Assembly: GCA_025963675.1 (NCBI GenBank)
Contig: JAOQAJ010000157.1
Coordinates: 1 to 33,393, forward strand
Direction of reading: 5' to 3'
Source of the DNA: Segetibacter sp.
Lineage (GTDB): Bacteria; Bacteroidota; Bacteroidia; Chitinophagales; Chitinophagaceae
DNA: 33,393 nucleotides
The notes under the pieces are model-generated. The model did not search any database. It had not been told where the DNA came from and saw only the letters and a list, made by a program, of their open reading frames with translations. This document shows positions 14,157 to 22,525 of the stretch, one piece after another (within the stretch, counting starts at the first letter, position 1; the number at the start of each line of letters is the position of its first letter). The position numbers and the translations under genes were made by a program.

Positions 14157-15197
14157 ATGTCAACAATTACAGAAGCAAGGCCGGTAACATTAACAGCTAA
14201 AGATTTTGCTACCGACCAGGAAGTCAGATGGTGTCCAGGTTGTGGCGACTATTCAATTTTAGCCCAGGTGCAAAAAATAATGCCTGGTATAGGTGTTCCA
14301 AAAGAAAATATTGTAATTATCAGTGGAATTGGCTGTAGTAGCCGGTTTCCATATTATATGAACACGTATGGCATGCACAGCATACATGGTCGCGCTACTG
14401 CTGTAGCAAGTGGTTTAAAAGCAAGCCGTCCTGAGCTAAGTGTTTGGATCGTAAGTGGTGATGGAGATAGCCTTAGCATCGGTGGTAATCATACCATTCA
14501 TCTCTTAAGAAGAAACTTCGATGTTAACCTTCTTATGTTCAATAACCAGATCTACGGTTTAACTAAAGGTCAATATTCGCCCACAAGTGAAAAGAAAAAG
14601 GTTACCAAAAGTACTCCTTACGGAAGCATAGATCATCCATTTAACCCGCTTGCACTTGCGCTTGGTGCGGATGCTACTTTTATAGGTCGCAGCATGGATC
14701 GTGATCCTAAACATCTGCAAACTATGCTTACAAGAAGCCATCAACATAAAGGCGCTTCGTTTCTTGAAATCTATCAAAACTGTAACATCTTCAACGATGG
14801 TGCTTTTGAGATTTTTACAGAAAAGTCAACAAAGACCGAAGAGGCATTATTTCTTGAACACGGAAAGCCTTTAGTATATGGTGCAGCACGTGATAAAGGC
14901 ATTAAAATAGATGGCCTTCGTCCGGTAGTTGTGCAGTTAGGAAATGGTGTCAGTGAGGATGACCTTTGGATACATGATGAGAATGATTATTATAAAGCCC
15001 AGGTACTGGTAAGAATGTTTGATGATCCTCAGCAAACCGTTCATTTTCCAAGACCTTTTGGTGTCTTCTATGAGACTGAAAGAGCGTGTTACGAAGACAT
15101 CATGCAACTGCAGATAGAGGAAACAATTGCCGCTAAAGGTGCAGGAGATTTAGATAAATTATTACGTGGAAGAGAAATTTGGGAGATCGCAGGATAA
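14157..15197 (+). CDS. korB: 2-oxoacid:ferredoxin/acceptor oxidoreductase, beta subunit
   Basis: A 346-residue thiamine-diphosphate subunit of a KorAB-type 2-oxoglutarate (2-oxoacid) oxidoreductase. 'RWCPGCGDYSIL' gives iron-sulfur ligands Cys26 and Cys29, with a further Cys in 'SGIGCSSRFP'. The ThDP/Mg motif is 'GDGDSLSIGGNH' near 100, followed by 'MFNNQIYGLTKGQYSPTS'. C-terminal domain is complete ('LLRGREIWEIAG'). It decarboxylates a 2-oxoacid to acyl-CoA with transfer of electrons to ferredoxin. The alpha subunit, usually directly upstream, is not next to it: the neighbour is an AhpD-like gene. A strong terminator follows at 15219, so it is the last gene of its transcript. Confidence 0.93.
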   Translation: MSTITEARPVTLTAKDFATDQEVRWCPGCGDYSILAQVQKIMPGIGVPKENIVIISGIGCSSRFPYYMNTYGMHSIHGRATAVASGLKASRPELSVWIVSGDGDSLSIGGNHTIHLLRRNFDVNLLMFNNQIYGLTKGQYSPTSEKKKVTKSTPYGSIDHPFNPLALALGADATFIGRSMDRDPKHLQTMLTRSHQHKGASFLEIYQNCNIFNDGAFEIFTEKSTKTEEALFLEHGKPLVYGAARDKGIKIDGLRPVVVQLGNGVSEDDLWIHDENDYYKAQVLVRMFDDPQQTVHFPRPFGVFYETERACYEDIMQLQIEETIAAKGAGDLDKLLRGREIWEIAG

Positions 15198-15218
15198 GCA
15201 ACCATAAAGATCATTTTA

Positions 15219-15256
15219 AAAAAGCCAGTTCAGTTTTTGACCTGGCTTTTTCTTTT
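15219..15256 (+). terminator. Rho-independent terminator after korB
   Basis: AAAAAGCCAG (15219-15228) pairs perfectly with CTGGCTTTTT (15242-15251), loop of 13 bases, continuing into a T-rich tail. It starts 22 bases after the korB stop codon. Confidence 0.85.
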
Positions 15257-15320
15257 TATTCTAACGATCTTTTGTAGACAAAGACATTTATGTAGCCAGC
15301 TTAAGTTTTTCAAATGAACC

Positions 15321-15342
15321 TCGTTGCGTCGCACTCTTGTAC
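15321..15342 (-). repeat. Dispersed short repeat, copy 4 (TGCGACGCA type)
   Basis: On the minus strand it reads GTACAAGAGTG followed by the CGACGCAACGA end, a full-length core between korB and rluE. Confidence 0.75.
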
Positions 15343-15387
15343 TAAATTTTATTACCGCAGCCAGCTCGGTTTTTGTAATCCCGACCG

Positions 15388-15975
15388 TCACGGGATATTA
15401 AGTTTTTTATAAACTTCCTGCTTGTAAAGCTCTTTCATCCTACCCGGTTCAAGCCCTTCAACCGTTATCTTCTCAATCCTGTACCTGATCAATCTTAAGG
15501 TAGGAAAACCAACATTAGCAGTCATTCTTCTTACCTGCCTGTTCTTGCCTTCTGTAAGCGATAAACTTATCCAACTTACCGGAATATCTTTTCTGAATCG
15601 TATAGGTGGATTTCTTTCAAACACTCCTGGTTGTCCTTCAAATGCAAATGCTTTACAAGGTGCTGTCTTGTGTGTCTTACCATCTATTGCTATGGTTATA
15701 CCTGATCGCAATTCATTCAATGCCTGCTCTGTTATCGTGCCTTCAACCTGCACCCAATATTCCCTTTCATGCTTATGTTTTGGGTTCAATAACAAGTGGT
15801 TCAATTGAGTATCATTGGTAAGAATTAATAAGCCTTCACTATCATAATCTAACCTTCCTACAGGGTATACATCTTTAGGCACATCAAATAGTTCTGCAAG
15901 GCTTTTTTTAGAGCCTTCTGACGTGAATTGACTAAGTACCTGGTAGGGCTTGTAGATGATAAAATAACGTGTCAT
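15388..15975 (-). CDS. rluE: 23S rRNA pseudouridine synthase, RluE type
   Basis: A 195-residue pseudouridine synthase of the RsuA/RluB/E/F group without S4 domain, the length expected for RluE, which modifies a uridine in domain V of 23S rRNA. The opening 'YFIIYKPYQVLSQFTSEG', the catalytic motif 'GRLDYDSEGLLILTND' with Asp43, 'RNPPIRFRKDIPVSWISLSL' and 'EGKNRQVRRMTANVGFPTLRLIRY' all match the RluE pattern closely. Start is ATG at 15975. Unusually, a terminator ends only about eight bases before the start codon, with a promoter further upstream, so the gene seems to be expressed by readthrough or from a second start site. Confidence 0.93.
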   Translation of the reverse strand: MTRYFIIYKPYQVLSQFTSEGSKKSLAELFDVPKDVYPVGRLDYDSEGLLILTNDTQLNHLLLNPKHKHEREYWVQVEGTITEQALNELRSGITIAIDGKTHKTAPCKAFAFEGQPGVFERNPPIRFRKDIPVSWISLSLTEGKNRQVRRMTANVGFPTLRLIRYRIEKITVEGLEPGRMKELYKQEVYKKLNIP

Positions 15976-15983
15976 AGAGCAAT

Positions 15984-16011
15984 AAAAAAGCCCGGTATAA
16001 AACCAGGCTTT
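15984..16011 (-). terminator. Terminator hairpin directly before rluE
   Basis: On the minus strand AAAGCCTGG pairs with CCGGGCTTT (nine pairs, one G-U) around a 7-base loop and is followed by six T. On the plus strand the same place would hold a C-A mismatch, so the structure is meant for the minus strand. The T-run ends eight bases before the rluE start codon. Confidence 0.8.
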
Positions 16012-16054
16012 GATATATGGATGGGTTAGTAAGTACCAGGAAATAAATTTCCTT
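15984..16054 (-). ncRNA. Candidate short RNA or attenuator leader of rluE
   Basis: Between the promoter at 16058-16088 and the terminator at 15984-16011 lies a stretch of about 70 bases that starts with a perfect hairpin (AGGAAAT, TT, ATTTCCT at 16053-16038), followed by a 26-base unpaired linker and the terminator. It could be a stand-alone small RNA or a leader controlling rluE by attenuation. No known riboswitch or protein-binding leader is recognised. Confidence 0.5.
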
Positions 16055-16057
16055 ACA

Positions 16058-16088
16058 CAATATTAAAAATTGTTTTTTCTAACACAAA
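16058..16088 (-). promoter_or_regulatory. Promoter of the rluE leader / short RNA
   Basis: Minus strand: TTTG (16088-16085), exactly 19 bases, then TAATATTG (16065-16058). Spacing and elements fit the Bacteroidota consensus TTTG / TAnnTTTG with one mismatch. Transcription would begin near 16054. Confidence 0.6.
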
Positions 16089-16661
16089 AAATTTCTTTAA
16101 CTATTTTATACACATTTTTATTTTTTGTTGTTAATAAGGGTTCCGCAAAAGCAGTAAAATGTACGTCTCATGAGGATGATGTTGTATAAATAACAGCCTC
16201 CTTCTTTATCATTATTTAAACTTGTAAGGTCTTCTGAAACCATTGCTACTACTAGGTTCTGGCTTTTAGCTCGCTTATTATAGCAGTTATCATTAGTAGA
16301 AACATTGGTTGAACTTTTTATTAATAGCTGCTCATAATAATCGGCAGAAAACAGTAATTATACCCCTTATTTTTTTTCAGAAAAAAATCAAAAAATTTAT
16401 ATCAAAAGCACTGCACCGACGCCCTTATACTGCAATACATTTTATAATCATCTTTCGTTTCAAATACTTATGCGCTTTTGTCTTTAGCAGGAGACATTGA
16501 TATGGCTTTTTAAAGGGCTCTTTCTTAATAAACACAAACGTAGTTAACAGAAGAATTTTGTCTAAAAACAACTGGTTCAGCCAGCGATAACAAAAGGTAT
16601 AAAACAAGTACTGTTTTTACCCACTTATTTAATTAAATGTTCCTTTGCCTTGCCTGAATAT
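16089..16661. other. Long AT-rich intergenic region, no gene seen
   Basis: About 570 bases between the rluE promoter and the lpxD promoter. Open frames of about 60 codons exist on both strands (16309-16500 plus, 16425-16607 minus) but they overlap each other, are low in complexity and lack a convincing start, so I do not call them. Confidence 0.45.
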
Positions 16662-16669
16662 TACCTTTG
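16662..16669 (+). promoter_or_regulatory. -7 promoter element before lpxD
   Basis: TACCTTTG fits TAnnTTTG perfectly, 15 bases before the ATG at 16684. A -33 element at the usual distance is not clear. It supports the ATG at 16684 over the TTG at 16645, which lies upstream of the predicted transcription start. Confidence 0.45.
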
Positions 16670-16683
16670 CCAAAATCATAAGT

Positions 16684-17634
16684 ATGAAATTTCCATCTCC
16701 TGTTTCTGTTCAATTTATAAGTGAGTTAATAGGTGCCGAAGTCTTAGGAAATATGAGTGCTACTGCAACCGGCATTAATGAAATTCATCGGGTCGAAAAT
16801 GGAGATCTTTGTTTTGTTGATCACCCTAAATATTATAACAAGTGCTTAAATAGCGCTGCATCATTTATTATCATTAATACAAAAGAGGTTGCGATACCTG
16901 AAGGTAAAACGCTGCTGATTGTTGCTGAGCCTTTTGAAGCATATTTGAGAATTGCAAATCATTTCAGGCCTTTTGTTCCTTCAGAAAAAGCGATTAGCGA
17001 TACTGCAAATGTTGGAGCCAGAACTGTTATCATGCCTAATGTTTTTATAGGCAATCATGTAACTATTGGCAATGATTGTATCATACATCCAAACGTGTCA
17101 ATACTTGATCATACCATTATCGGAAACAATGTAGTTATACAGGCAGGTACAGTCGTTGGCAGCGATGCCTTTTACTATAATACCAAAAAGAACAGGGACA
17201 TTTGGTATAAGAGAATGGAGAGTTGCGGACAGGTAATTATTGAAGATTTTGTTGAGATTGGTGCCGGTTGTACTATTGATCGTGGAGTAACCGCTGAAAC
17301 CAGAATCGGCGCAGGAACTAAGCTCGACAACATGGTGCATCTTGGTCACGATGTTGTTACAGGAAAGAATTGTTTACTTGCTGCACAGGTGGCCATCGCC
17401 GGTGGAACTACACTAAAAGATGGCGTCGTCCTCTGGGGCCAGGTTGGGTTAAGTAAGACGTTAACGATTGGTAATAATGTTACTGTATTGGCACAGGCGG
17501 GTGTTGGAAAAGACCTTCCTGATAACACCGTTCATTGGGGCTCACCCTCTGAAGATGCTTTAACTAAAAAACGCGAATTGATCTGGATCAAACGAATTCC
17601 GGAATTATGGAAAAAGGTGATGGAAAGTAAGTAA
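16684..17634 (+). CDS. lpxD: UDP-3-O-acylglucosamine N-acyltransferase (LpxD family)
   Basis: A 316-residue acyltransferase of lipid A synthesis that adds a 3-hydroxyacyl chain to the amine of UDP-3-O-acyl-glucosamine. Residues 1-100 are the uridine-binding N-domain ('NGDLCFVDHPKYYNKCLNSAASFII'). Residues 105-285 form the left-handed hexapeptide helix ('VFIGNHVTIGNDCIIHPNVSI', 'CTIDRGVTAETRIGAGTKLDN'); His222 in 'VHLGHDVV' aligns with the catalytic His of LpxD. The C-terminal helix 'ELIWIKRIPELWKKV' is typical. It is somewhat shorter than the usual 340 residues, and no lpxA, lpxC or fabZ is nearby, so it may be a second LpxD-like copy with another role. The ATG at 16684 is preferred over a TTG at 16645. 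Confidence 0.88.
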   Translation: MKFPSPVSVQFISELIGAEVLGNMSATATGINEIHRVENGDLCFVDHPKYYNKCLNSAASFIIINTKEVAIPEGKTLLIVAEPFEAYLRIANHFRPFVPSEKAISDTANVGARTVIMPNVFIGNHVTIGNDCIIHPNVSILDHTIIGNNVVIQAGTVVGSDAFYYNTKKNRDIWYKRMESCGQVIIEDFVEIGAGCTIDRGVTAETRIGAGTKLDNMVHLGHDVVTGKNCLLAAQVAIAGGTTLKDGVVLWGQVGLSKTLTIGNNVTVLAQAGVGKDLPDNTVHWGSPSEDALTKKRELIWIKRIPELWKKVMESK

Positions 17635-17727
17635 AGGAAGGGGTAGATCAGGATGGTTTTCTTAGCTTATAGCCAGGTTAAATTATACACTGGAAAGTAC
17701 GGCTACTAGACTCGTGTTGTTATTTCC

Positions 17728-18693
17728 TTATTCATGAGGTCTTCCTTTTGTTGAACTATTTTTCCACGCCATATTTAATGTTTCAAATTCTTTTAGATCA
17801 TCCTCACTAAAAGATACCGGCTGCATTTTTTTTAAATCCGGCTGTCCTGCATTGACCCACGCCGTATACCAGAAACTGGCGACGGATGAAATTGCCAGGC
17901 GCATTCGTCGCTCAACCATTCCCTTCAATTGGTTATTATAAGCGATTGTAAAATCAGATGAATATTGCCTGATGATCTTGCCGTTTCTTTCCTCAAAAGC
18001 ATATTTTCTATCTGTTGAAAACTGCGCTGTTAGTCTGGCTTCAGTATGTAAAACTGTGTCAGCTTCTGACGCACTTTCTAAGACCCTTTTCCATGTATAT
18101 TGAGGAATATTTGAAATGTAGCTTGCCTTACCAATCATAAAGTCAAATTCCCTTTCAGCTAATAATTCAGGTACCCGGCTTTCCCAAAATCCGTGAATAC
18201 CTTTTTGATTTGTATGCTGTCCATCGTGGTTTGAATTTGCATGTAATGGAACATGCGCGTCGGCAATGTAATGTCCTATTTCAGCCGATAATTTTAAAAT
18301 TCTTACAGGATCCTTTTCTTTAAAAGCATTTGTAAGTCTACTTTCCATTATCTGTATCCACCATGGTACTATGCCGTTTTCGACAACCGTATCCTGAGAG
18401 AATTTGATTACCGCACTGTCATAATTATGAGGAAGCTGGCTGTAAGGATATGTGCCATAGCGATCGATGTCGATATAATGTTTAGGCGCTTCTGAGCTTA
18501 CAGCATATCGCCTTTTATCGGGGTCGACTGCATGGTCGGCAAGAAATTGAATATTTGGTTTATAGAAAACCATCATTTCAGGTGGCAGCAAAAAGACAGC
18601 GAAATAATTGATTCGCTGATGGGCATAAAAACCCCAGCAAAAGCTTTTGATAGTTAGCAGGCAACAGGTACCAAAAATCAAAGCTTTTTTCAT
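17728..18693 (-). CDS. Zinc-dependent phospholipase C / P1 nuclease-fold protein
   Basis: A 321-residue exported protein. The signal peptide ends at about residue 19, so the mature chain begins with Trp20, as in the P1 nuclease/phospholipase C superfamily where the first Trp coordinates zinc through its backbone. Further ligands follow in order: His25, His54/Asp57, His72 with Asp75, His141 and Asp145 in 'GHYIADAHVPLH', His151, and His160/167 with Glu171 in 'HTNQKGIHGFWE'. The three-zinc site looks complete, so it should be an active phosphodiesterase/phosphatase on lipid or nucleic acid in the periplasm. It lies nine bases after the DUF502 gene on the same strand and is probably co-transcribed with it. 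Confidence 0.88.
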   Translation of the reverse strand: MKKALIFGTCCLLTIKSFCWGFYAHQRINYFAVFLLPPEMMVFYKPNIQFLADHAVDPDKRRYAVSSEAPKHYIDIDRYGTYPYSQLPHNYDSAVIKFSQDTVVENGIVPWWIQIMESRLTNAFKEKDPVRILKLSAEIGHYIADAHVPLHANSNHDGQHTNQKGIHGFWESRVPELLAEREFDFMIGKASYISNIPQYTWKRVLESASEADTVLHTEARLTAQFSTDRKYAFEERNGKIIRQYSSDFTIAYNNQLKGMVERRMRLAISSVASFWYTAWVNAGQPDLKKMQPVSFSEDDLKEFETLNMAWKNSSTKGRPHE

Positions 18694-18702
18694 TGCAGAT
18701 TT

Positions 18703-19347
18703 TTAATGTGTTAGCTCTGCTACACCGCCGCTTAACGCAAACTTCATGGCTTCTGTAGAAGACACGTTATGCAGTAGCTTTACCTTTTCAACGGGAACGA
18801 TGTATACGATACCGCTTACTGCATAAGAGTGTGGGACGTACACAACTACATGATTTTCCAGTTCCAGTTTTGCTCCACTTTCCTGGGTCATGAATCCTAC
18901 TCTCCAAACATCAGCTGCATCAACACTTACAAGTACCGGCTTATCAAACTTGCGCTTTTCTCCGGCAAAAGCCTCTAAGAAGTCTTTTACAGCAGTGTAG
19001 ATAAATTTGATACCCGGTGTTCTTTCTAACACGTGACCGAAAAAATCTACCATCTTACCCACGATGTATGACGTAGAAACATAGCCTACCAGAATTATAA
19101 TTATGGTTATTACTAAAAAACCGACTCCTGGTATCTTTTCAATATCTCCATTTTCATCAGGCTTATAAAAAACGGGAAAAATAGAATGAATGAAATTGGG
19201 CAGAATATTGTCAATATAAATAAATAGAGAGACCACGGCCCAGGCGGTAATAGTAATCGGAGCTAAGATTATTAATCCCTGAAGAAAGTAATTGAACAAC
19301 TGACGCCAACGAAACTTCAACGGCTCCTTAACATTATTGATATCCAT
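18703..19347 (-). CDS. DUF502 family inner-membrane protein
   Basis: A 214-residue protein of normal DUF502 length. Two membrane helices are clear, about 20-47 ('FLQGLIILAPITITAWAVVSLFIYI') and 73-95 ('GVGFLVITIIIILVGYVSTSYI'), followed by 'ERTPGIKFIYTAVKDFLEAF', the family signature, and a soluble C-terminal part ('SGAKLELENHVVVYVPHSYAVSG'). The function of the family is not established; it has been linked to envelope maintenance. It is the first gene of a likely pair with the downstream P1-nuclease-fold gene. Confidence 0.92.
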   Translation of the reverse strand: MDINNVKEPLKFRWRQLFNYFLQGLIILAPITITAWAVVSLFIYIDNILPNFIHSIFPVFYKPDENGDIEKIPGVGFLVITIIIILVGYVSTSYIVGKMVDFFGHVLERTPGIKFIYTAVKDFLEAFAGEKRKFDKPVLVSVDAADVWRVGFMTQESGAKLELENHVVVYVPHSYAVSGIVYIVPVEKVKLLHNVSSTEAMKFALSGGVAELTH

Positions 19348-19642
19348 AGTGAAACAAATTAATAGAAAAATTAAAGAAATGCTATTGTAAGCGATTAGCT
19401 AATAAAACTGCTTTTTGCCTTCAAAATCGTCGTTTATTGATTTTGTGTTATACCCTATTAAAAAAAGTAATTGAATAGAATTAACACGGCAAATATTGAA
19501 AATGGCTGCTATAAATATACCGCACAAGTGAGTGACACAACCGGCGTCGAAATAAATTACAAATGCTGGCAAACAAAGAAAAATATCCAGATAAAAAATC
19601 GAAGCAAAATATTTAATGCCTCAGTTGTAGAGCTTTAAAAGT
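19348..19642. other. Intergenic spacer with one dispersed repeat
   Basis: Between the galE terminator and the DUF502 start codon. It should contain the promoter for the DUF502 gene on the minus strand, but I see no strong TAnnTTTG site. The repeat at 19522-19543 is the only recognisable element. Confidence 0.45.
19522..19543 (+). repeat. Dispersed short repeat, copy 5 (GTGACAC type)
   Basis: Reads GCACAAGTGAGTGA then CACAACCG, one base off the usual GTAC start. A looser 'GCTGGCAAACAAA' follows about 22 bases later. Confidence 0.7.
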
Positions 19643-19674
19643 AAAATGCACGATCACTACCGATCGTGCATTTT
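19643..19674 (-). terminator. Terminator after galE
   Basis: AAAATGCACGATC (19643-19655) pairs perfectly over 13 bases with GATCGTGCATTTT (19662-19674) with a 6-base loop. The T-stretch lies within the stem on both sides, so it may work in either direction. It sits 20 bases beyond the galE stop codon. Confidence 0.75.
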
Positions 19675-19693
19675 AAACGCAATCTTTAAAATC

Positions 19694-20749
19694 TTAATTA
19701 TATTGAAATTTCTGATTTTTTATAATTTCTTCGTCTTGTTTTACTTTCTGCTCCCATGCCCAGGCGGTTCTCATCATTTCATTTAAATCATATTTAATTT
19801 CCCAGCCTAAGGCAGTTCGCGCATAATTGTTATTAGCATAAATAGCGACCACATCACCGGGGCGACGAGGACCCATTTTATAATTCAATTTCTGGCCGCT
19901 AACCTCTTCAAAAGATTTAATTGCTTCTAATACCGTCACGCCGTTTCCTGTACCTAAATTAAAAATGTCGCAATTGGTTTTGTTCTTGTCGGCAATAAGA
20001 TATTGAAGAGCTAACGTGTGAGCATGGGCGATATCGGAAACATGAATATAATCGCGAATGTTGCTGCCATCGCGTGTTGGATAGTCACTTCCAAAAACCG
20101 TTAACTGTGGAATTTTTCCAATCGCCGTCTGAGTGATTGCAGGAACCAGGTTAGCTGGTTTACCCAACGGCAGTTCGCCAATTAAAACGGAAGGGTGCGC
20201 ACCGACAGGGTTAAAGTAACGAAGCAAAATTGCTTTTGCATCTGTTGCTTTCACAACATTGGTTATGATTTCTTCACCCATCTGCTTTGTGGAGCCATAT
20301 GGCGATTCAGCTTTTTTGATAGGAGATTCTTCAGTTACAGGAATTGTATCAGGACTTCCATAAACAGTACATGAAGACGAAAATACAAAATAGGGAACAT
20401 GAAATTCTTCAACGCACTTCAACAGGTTAATGAGAGAGAACAAATTGTTTTCGTAATACATTAGCGGCTCTTCAACCGACTCTCCCACAGCCTTGTATGC
20501 CGCAAAATGAATAATACCTGAAACATCTTCATTCTCCTGAAAGACTGCCCGAGTGTCGTTGTAATCTTTTAGGTCAACTTTGTAATTTTTTACTTTTTTG
20601 CCCGTAATTTTTTCAATGCCGTCTAACAGGTACTTTGTGCTCCGTGAATTATCATCGATAGAAATAACGTCAAATCCATTTTCTATTAGGTCAACAATTG
20701 TGTGGGAACCAATATAACCGCAACCGCCTGTAACCAGGATTTTTTTCAT
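19694..20749 (-). CDS. galE: UDP-glucose 4-epimerase
   Basis: A 351-residue short-chain dehydrogenase-type epimerase that converts UDP-glucose to UDP-galactose with bound NAD. The Rossmann motif 'TGGCGYIGSH' is at 7-16, the catalytic Ser lies in 'FSSSCTVYG' (124-126), and the Tyr151/Lys155 pair in 'SPYGSTKQ'. 'RYFNPVGAHPS' and 'RDGSNIRDYIHVSDIAHAH' are the substrate-binding signatures of GalE. Length is slightly above the usual 338 because of a C-terminal tail ('QDEEIIKNQKFQYN'). It is a single gene with its own terminator, and supplies galactose for envelope glycans or sugar use. Confidence 0.96.
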   Translation of the reverse strand: MKKILVTGGCGYIGSHTIVDLIENGFDVISIDDNSRSTKYLLDGIEKITGKKVKNYKVDLKDYNDTRAVFQENEDVSGIIHFAAYKAVGESVEEPLMYYENNLFSLINLLKCVEEFHVPYFVFSSSCTVYGSPDTIPVTEESPIKKAESPYGSTKQMGEEIITNVVKATDAKAILLRYFNPVGAHPSVLIGELPLGKPANLVPAITQTAIGKIPQLTVFGSDYPTRDGSNIRDYIHVSDIAHAHTLALQYLIADKNKTNCDIFNLGTGNGVTVLEAIKSFEEVSGQKLNYKMGPRRPGDVVAIYANNNYARTALGWEIKYDLNEMMRTAWAWEQKVKQDEEIIKNQKFQYN

Positions 20750-20817
20750 AAAAATTGTATTAGCATCTTTTACACACGCAAAATAAGCGTAAATAGTGTT
20801 TTAAATGCAGATATTTC

Positions 20818-21831
20818 TTATACAAATAATTTAAAAGCATAGAAGATTAGGGCTGCAATAGTGCCGCTAATTGGTATAGTTAAGATCCAGGCCCATAACA
20901 GGCTAACCGTAACACCCCACCGAACTGCTGAAAGGCGTTTAGTCGCACCAACACCGATAATGGAGCCTGTGATGGTATGAGTTGTACTGACTGGTATTTT
21001 AAGATGCTCGGTTAAGAAGAGTGTAACAGCACCAGCAGTTTCAGCTGCCACACCTTCCAGCGGAGTTACTTTTGTAATTCTCGTACCCATCGTCTTTACA
21101 ATTTTCCATCCACCGCTCATTGTGCCCAGGGCAATGGCTACGAAGCAGCTAAGCGGTACCCAATCAGGAATACTTTTAAGGTCAGGTATATAGTTGCTTG
21201 CAACCATTGCAACGCCTATAAGACCCATAACTTTTTGTGCATCGTTTCCACCGTGACCTATACTAAAGGCTGCTGAAGAAACCAATTGTAGTCGTTTAAA
21301 CCATCGCTCTGCCCGATACGGATTAGAACGTTTAAATAATTGTACAATCACCACTGTAATAAAAAAAGCGATGATCATACCTATCAAGGGAGCCGCTACA
21401 ATAAATAAGATCGTAGGTACAACCTTCGCTGCATTTACAACCGTAAACGTATGGTAGTGGGCTACAGCAGCACCGATGAGACCTCCAATTAAAGCATGAG
21501 ATGAACTTGAAGGAATGCCAAACCACCACGTAATCAGGTTCCAGATGATAGCAGATAAAAGGCCGGCAAGAATAACATACAACGCCAGTGGATCGCCTTT
21601 TTGTACGCTCACGCTTTTGGCTATAGTATCAGCTATTCCAAAACCACCAACGATATATTTGGAAATAAAAAATGCAGAAAAGTTGAAAAAAGCAGCCCAT
21701 AAAACAGCCTGGAAGGGTGTAAGAACTTTAGTAGAAACGATAGTTGCTATACTGTTTGCAGCATCGTGAAAACCGTTGATAAAATCGAAAATAAAAGCGA
21801 AAATGATTATAATAACCAATAACGGAAACAT
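20818..21831 (-). CDS. pit: Inorganic phosphate transporter, PiT family
   Basis: A 337-residue inner-membrane carrier with about ten helices. The two inverted PiT signature repeats are visible: 'FDFINGFHDAANSIATIVST' near residue 15 and 'PVSTTHTITGSIIGVGATKR' near 280, plus 'SSSHALIGGLIGAA' near 115 and 'IGHGGNDAQKVMGLI' near 195. PiT proteins import metal-phosphate with a cation gradient at moderate affinity. It follows the DUF47 gene by 30 bases on the same strand; DUF47-PiT pairs are a recurring unit in bacteria, where DUF47 is thought to regulate the transporter. Together they are the inner-membrane phosphate entry of this region. Confidence 0.94.
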   Translation of the reverse strand: MFPLLVIIIIFAFIFDFINGFHDAANSIATIVSTKVLTPFQAVLWAAFFNFSAFFISKYIVGGFGIADTIAKSVSVQKGDPLALYVILAGLLSAIIWNLITWWFGIPSSSSHALIGGLIGAAVAHYHTFTVVNAAKVVPTILFIVAAPLIGMIIAFFITVVIVQLFKRSNPYRAERWFKRLQLVSSAAFSIGHGGNDAQKVMGLIGVAMVASNYIPDLKSIPDWVPLSCFVAIALGTMSGGWKIVKTMGTRITKVTPLEGVAAETAGAVTLFLTEHLKIPVSTTHTITGSIIGVGATKRLSAVRWGVTVSLLWAWILTIPISGTIAALIFYAFKLFV

Positions 21832-21861
21832 AGGGGAAGTTTAAAATGATGTTAGAAGCAA

Positions 21862-22509
21862 TTAAGCATATTTAACAATAATTGACTCAATTACGTTCGC
21901 AGCATCCTCACACTTGTCTGTCGCCAGTTCTAATACCTGGTAGATCTCCCTTCTTTTAATAACTTCTTTAAAATCGTTTTCCTGGTTAAATAGTTTTTCA
22001 ATGCTCAGGTCAAAAATATCGTCTGCCTGGTTTTCTATATCATTAACTCTTACAAGAGCTTCTGTTATTTTTCTAAGATTTTTCATGTTGCGCAATTCGA
22101 CAACTGCACTTTGCACATGAATGGTTCCTTGTTCGATCAATTCAACCATTTTTTGAATGCCGGGATCATTTGGATTGACGCGGTAGAAAATGATTTTCTT
22201 AGCTGAAGAATAAATGTAGTCGGCAATATCATCTAAAGCAGAGGCAAGTGTATGAATGTCTTCCCTGTCAAATGGAGTGATGAAATTACGGCCGAGTTCG
22301 GTAAACAACTTATGCGTGTGGTCATCGTTCAGGTGCTCAAGGTCTTCAAGTTTGCTTGATAGAGATGCTCTTTTGTCAAAGTCTGGTTCATTTACCAGTT
22401 GCTTCAATACCCCGCCCATTGTGCGAACGGTTACAGCAACTTCCTCAAATAAATTGTAGAAGATCGTGTTTTTTGGCATGAACAGCTTACCTATAGAATT
22501 TAATCCCAT
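21862..22509 (-). CDS. DUF47 family PhoU-like regulator of the PiT transporter
   Basis: A 215-residue all-helical cytoplasmic protein, normal for DUF47 (PhoU-like). The N-terminus 'KLFMPKNTIFYNLFEEVAVTV' and the acidic metal-binding helices ('LEDLEHLNDDHTHKLFTELGRNFITPFDREDIHTLASALDDIADYIYSSAKKI', and 'ELATDKCEDAANVIESIIVKYA' at the end) are typical. PhoU-like E/DxxxD clusters bind metal and contact phosphate transporters. It starts with ATG at 22509, ten or so bases after a likely transcription start (TATTTTTG at 22526-22533), and precedes the PiT gene in one unit. Confidence 0.93.
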   Translation of the reverse strand: MGLNSIGKLFMPKNTIFYNLFEEVAVTVRTMGGVLKQLVNEPDFDKRASLSSKLEDLEHLNDDHTHKLFTELGRNFITPFDREDIHTLASALDDIADYIYSSAKKIIFYRVNPNDPGIQKMVELIEQGTIHVQSAVVELRNMKNLRKITEALVRVNDIENQADDIFDLSIEKLFNQENDFKEVIKRREIYQVLELATDKCEDAANVIESIIVKYA

Positions 22510-22525
22510 ACTATAAAATTTTAAG

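Noticed and set aside
16309-16607. Two small open frames in the spacer before lpxD
   Set aside because: They overlap on opposite strands, have biased low-complexity content and no plausible start signal.
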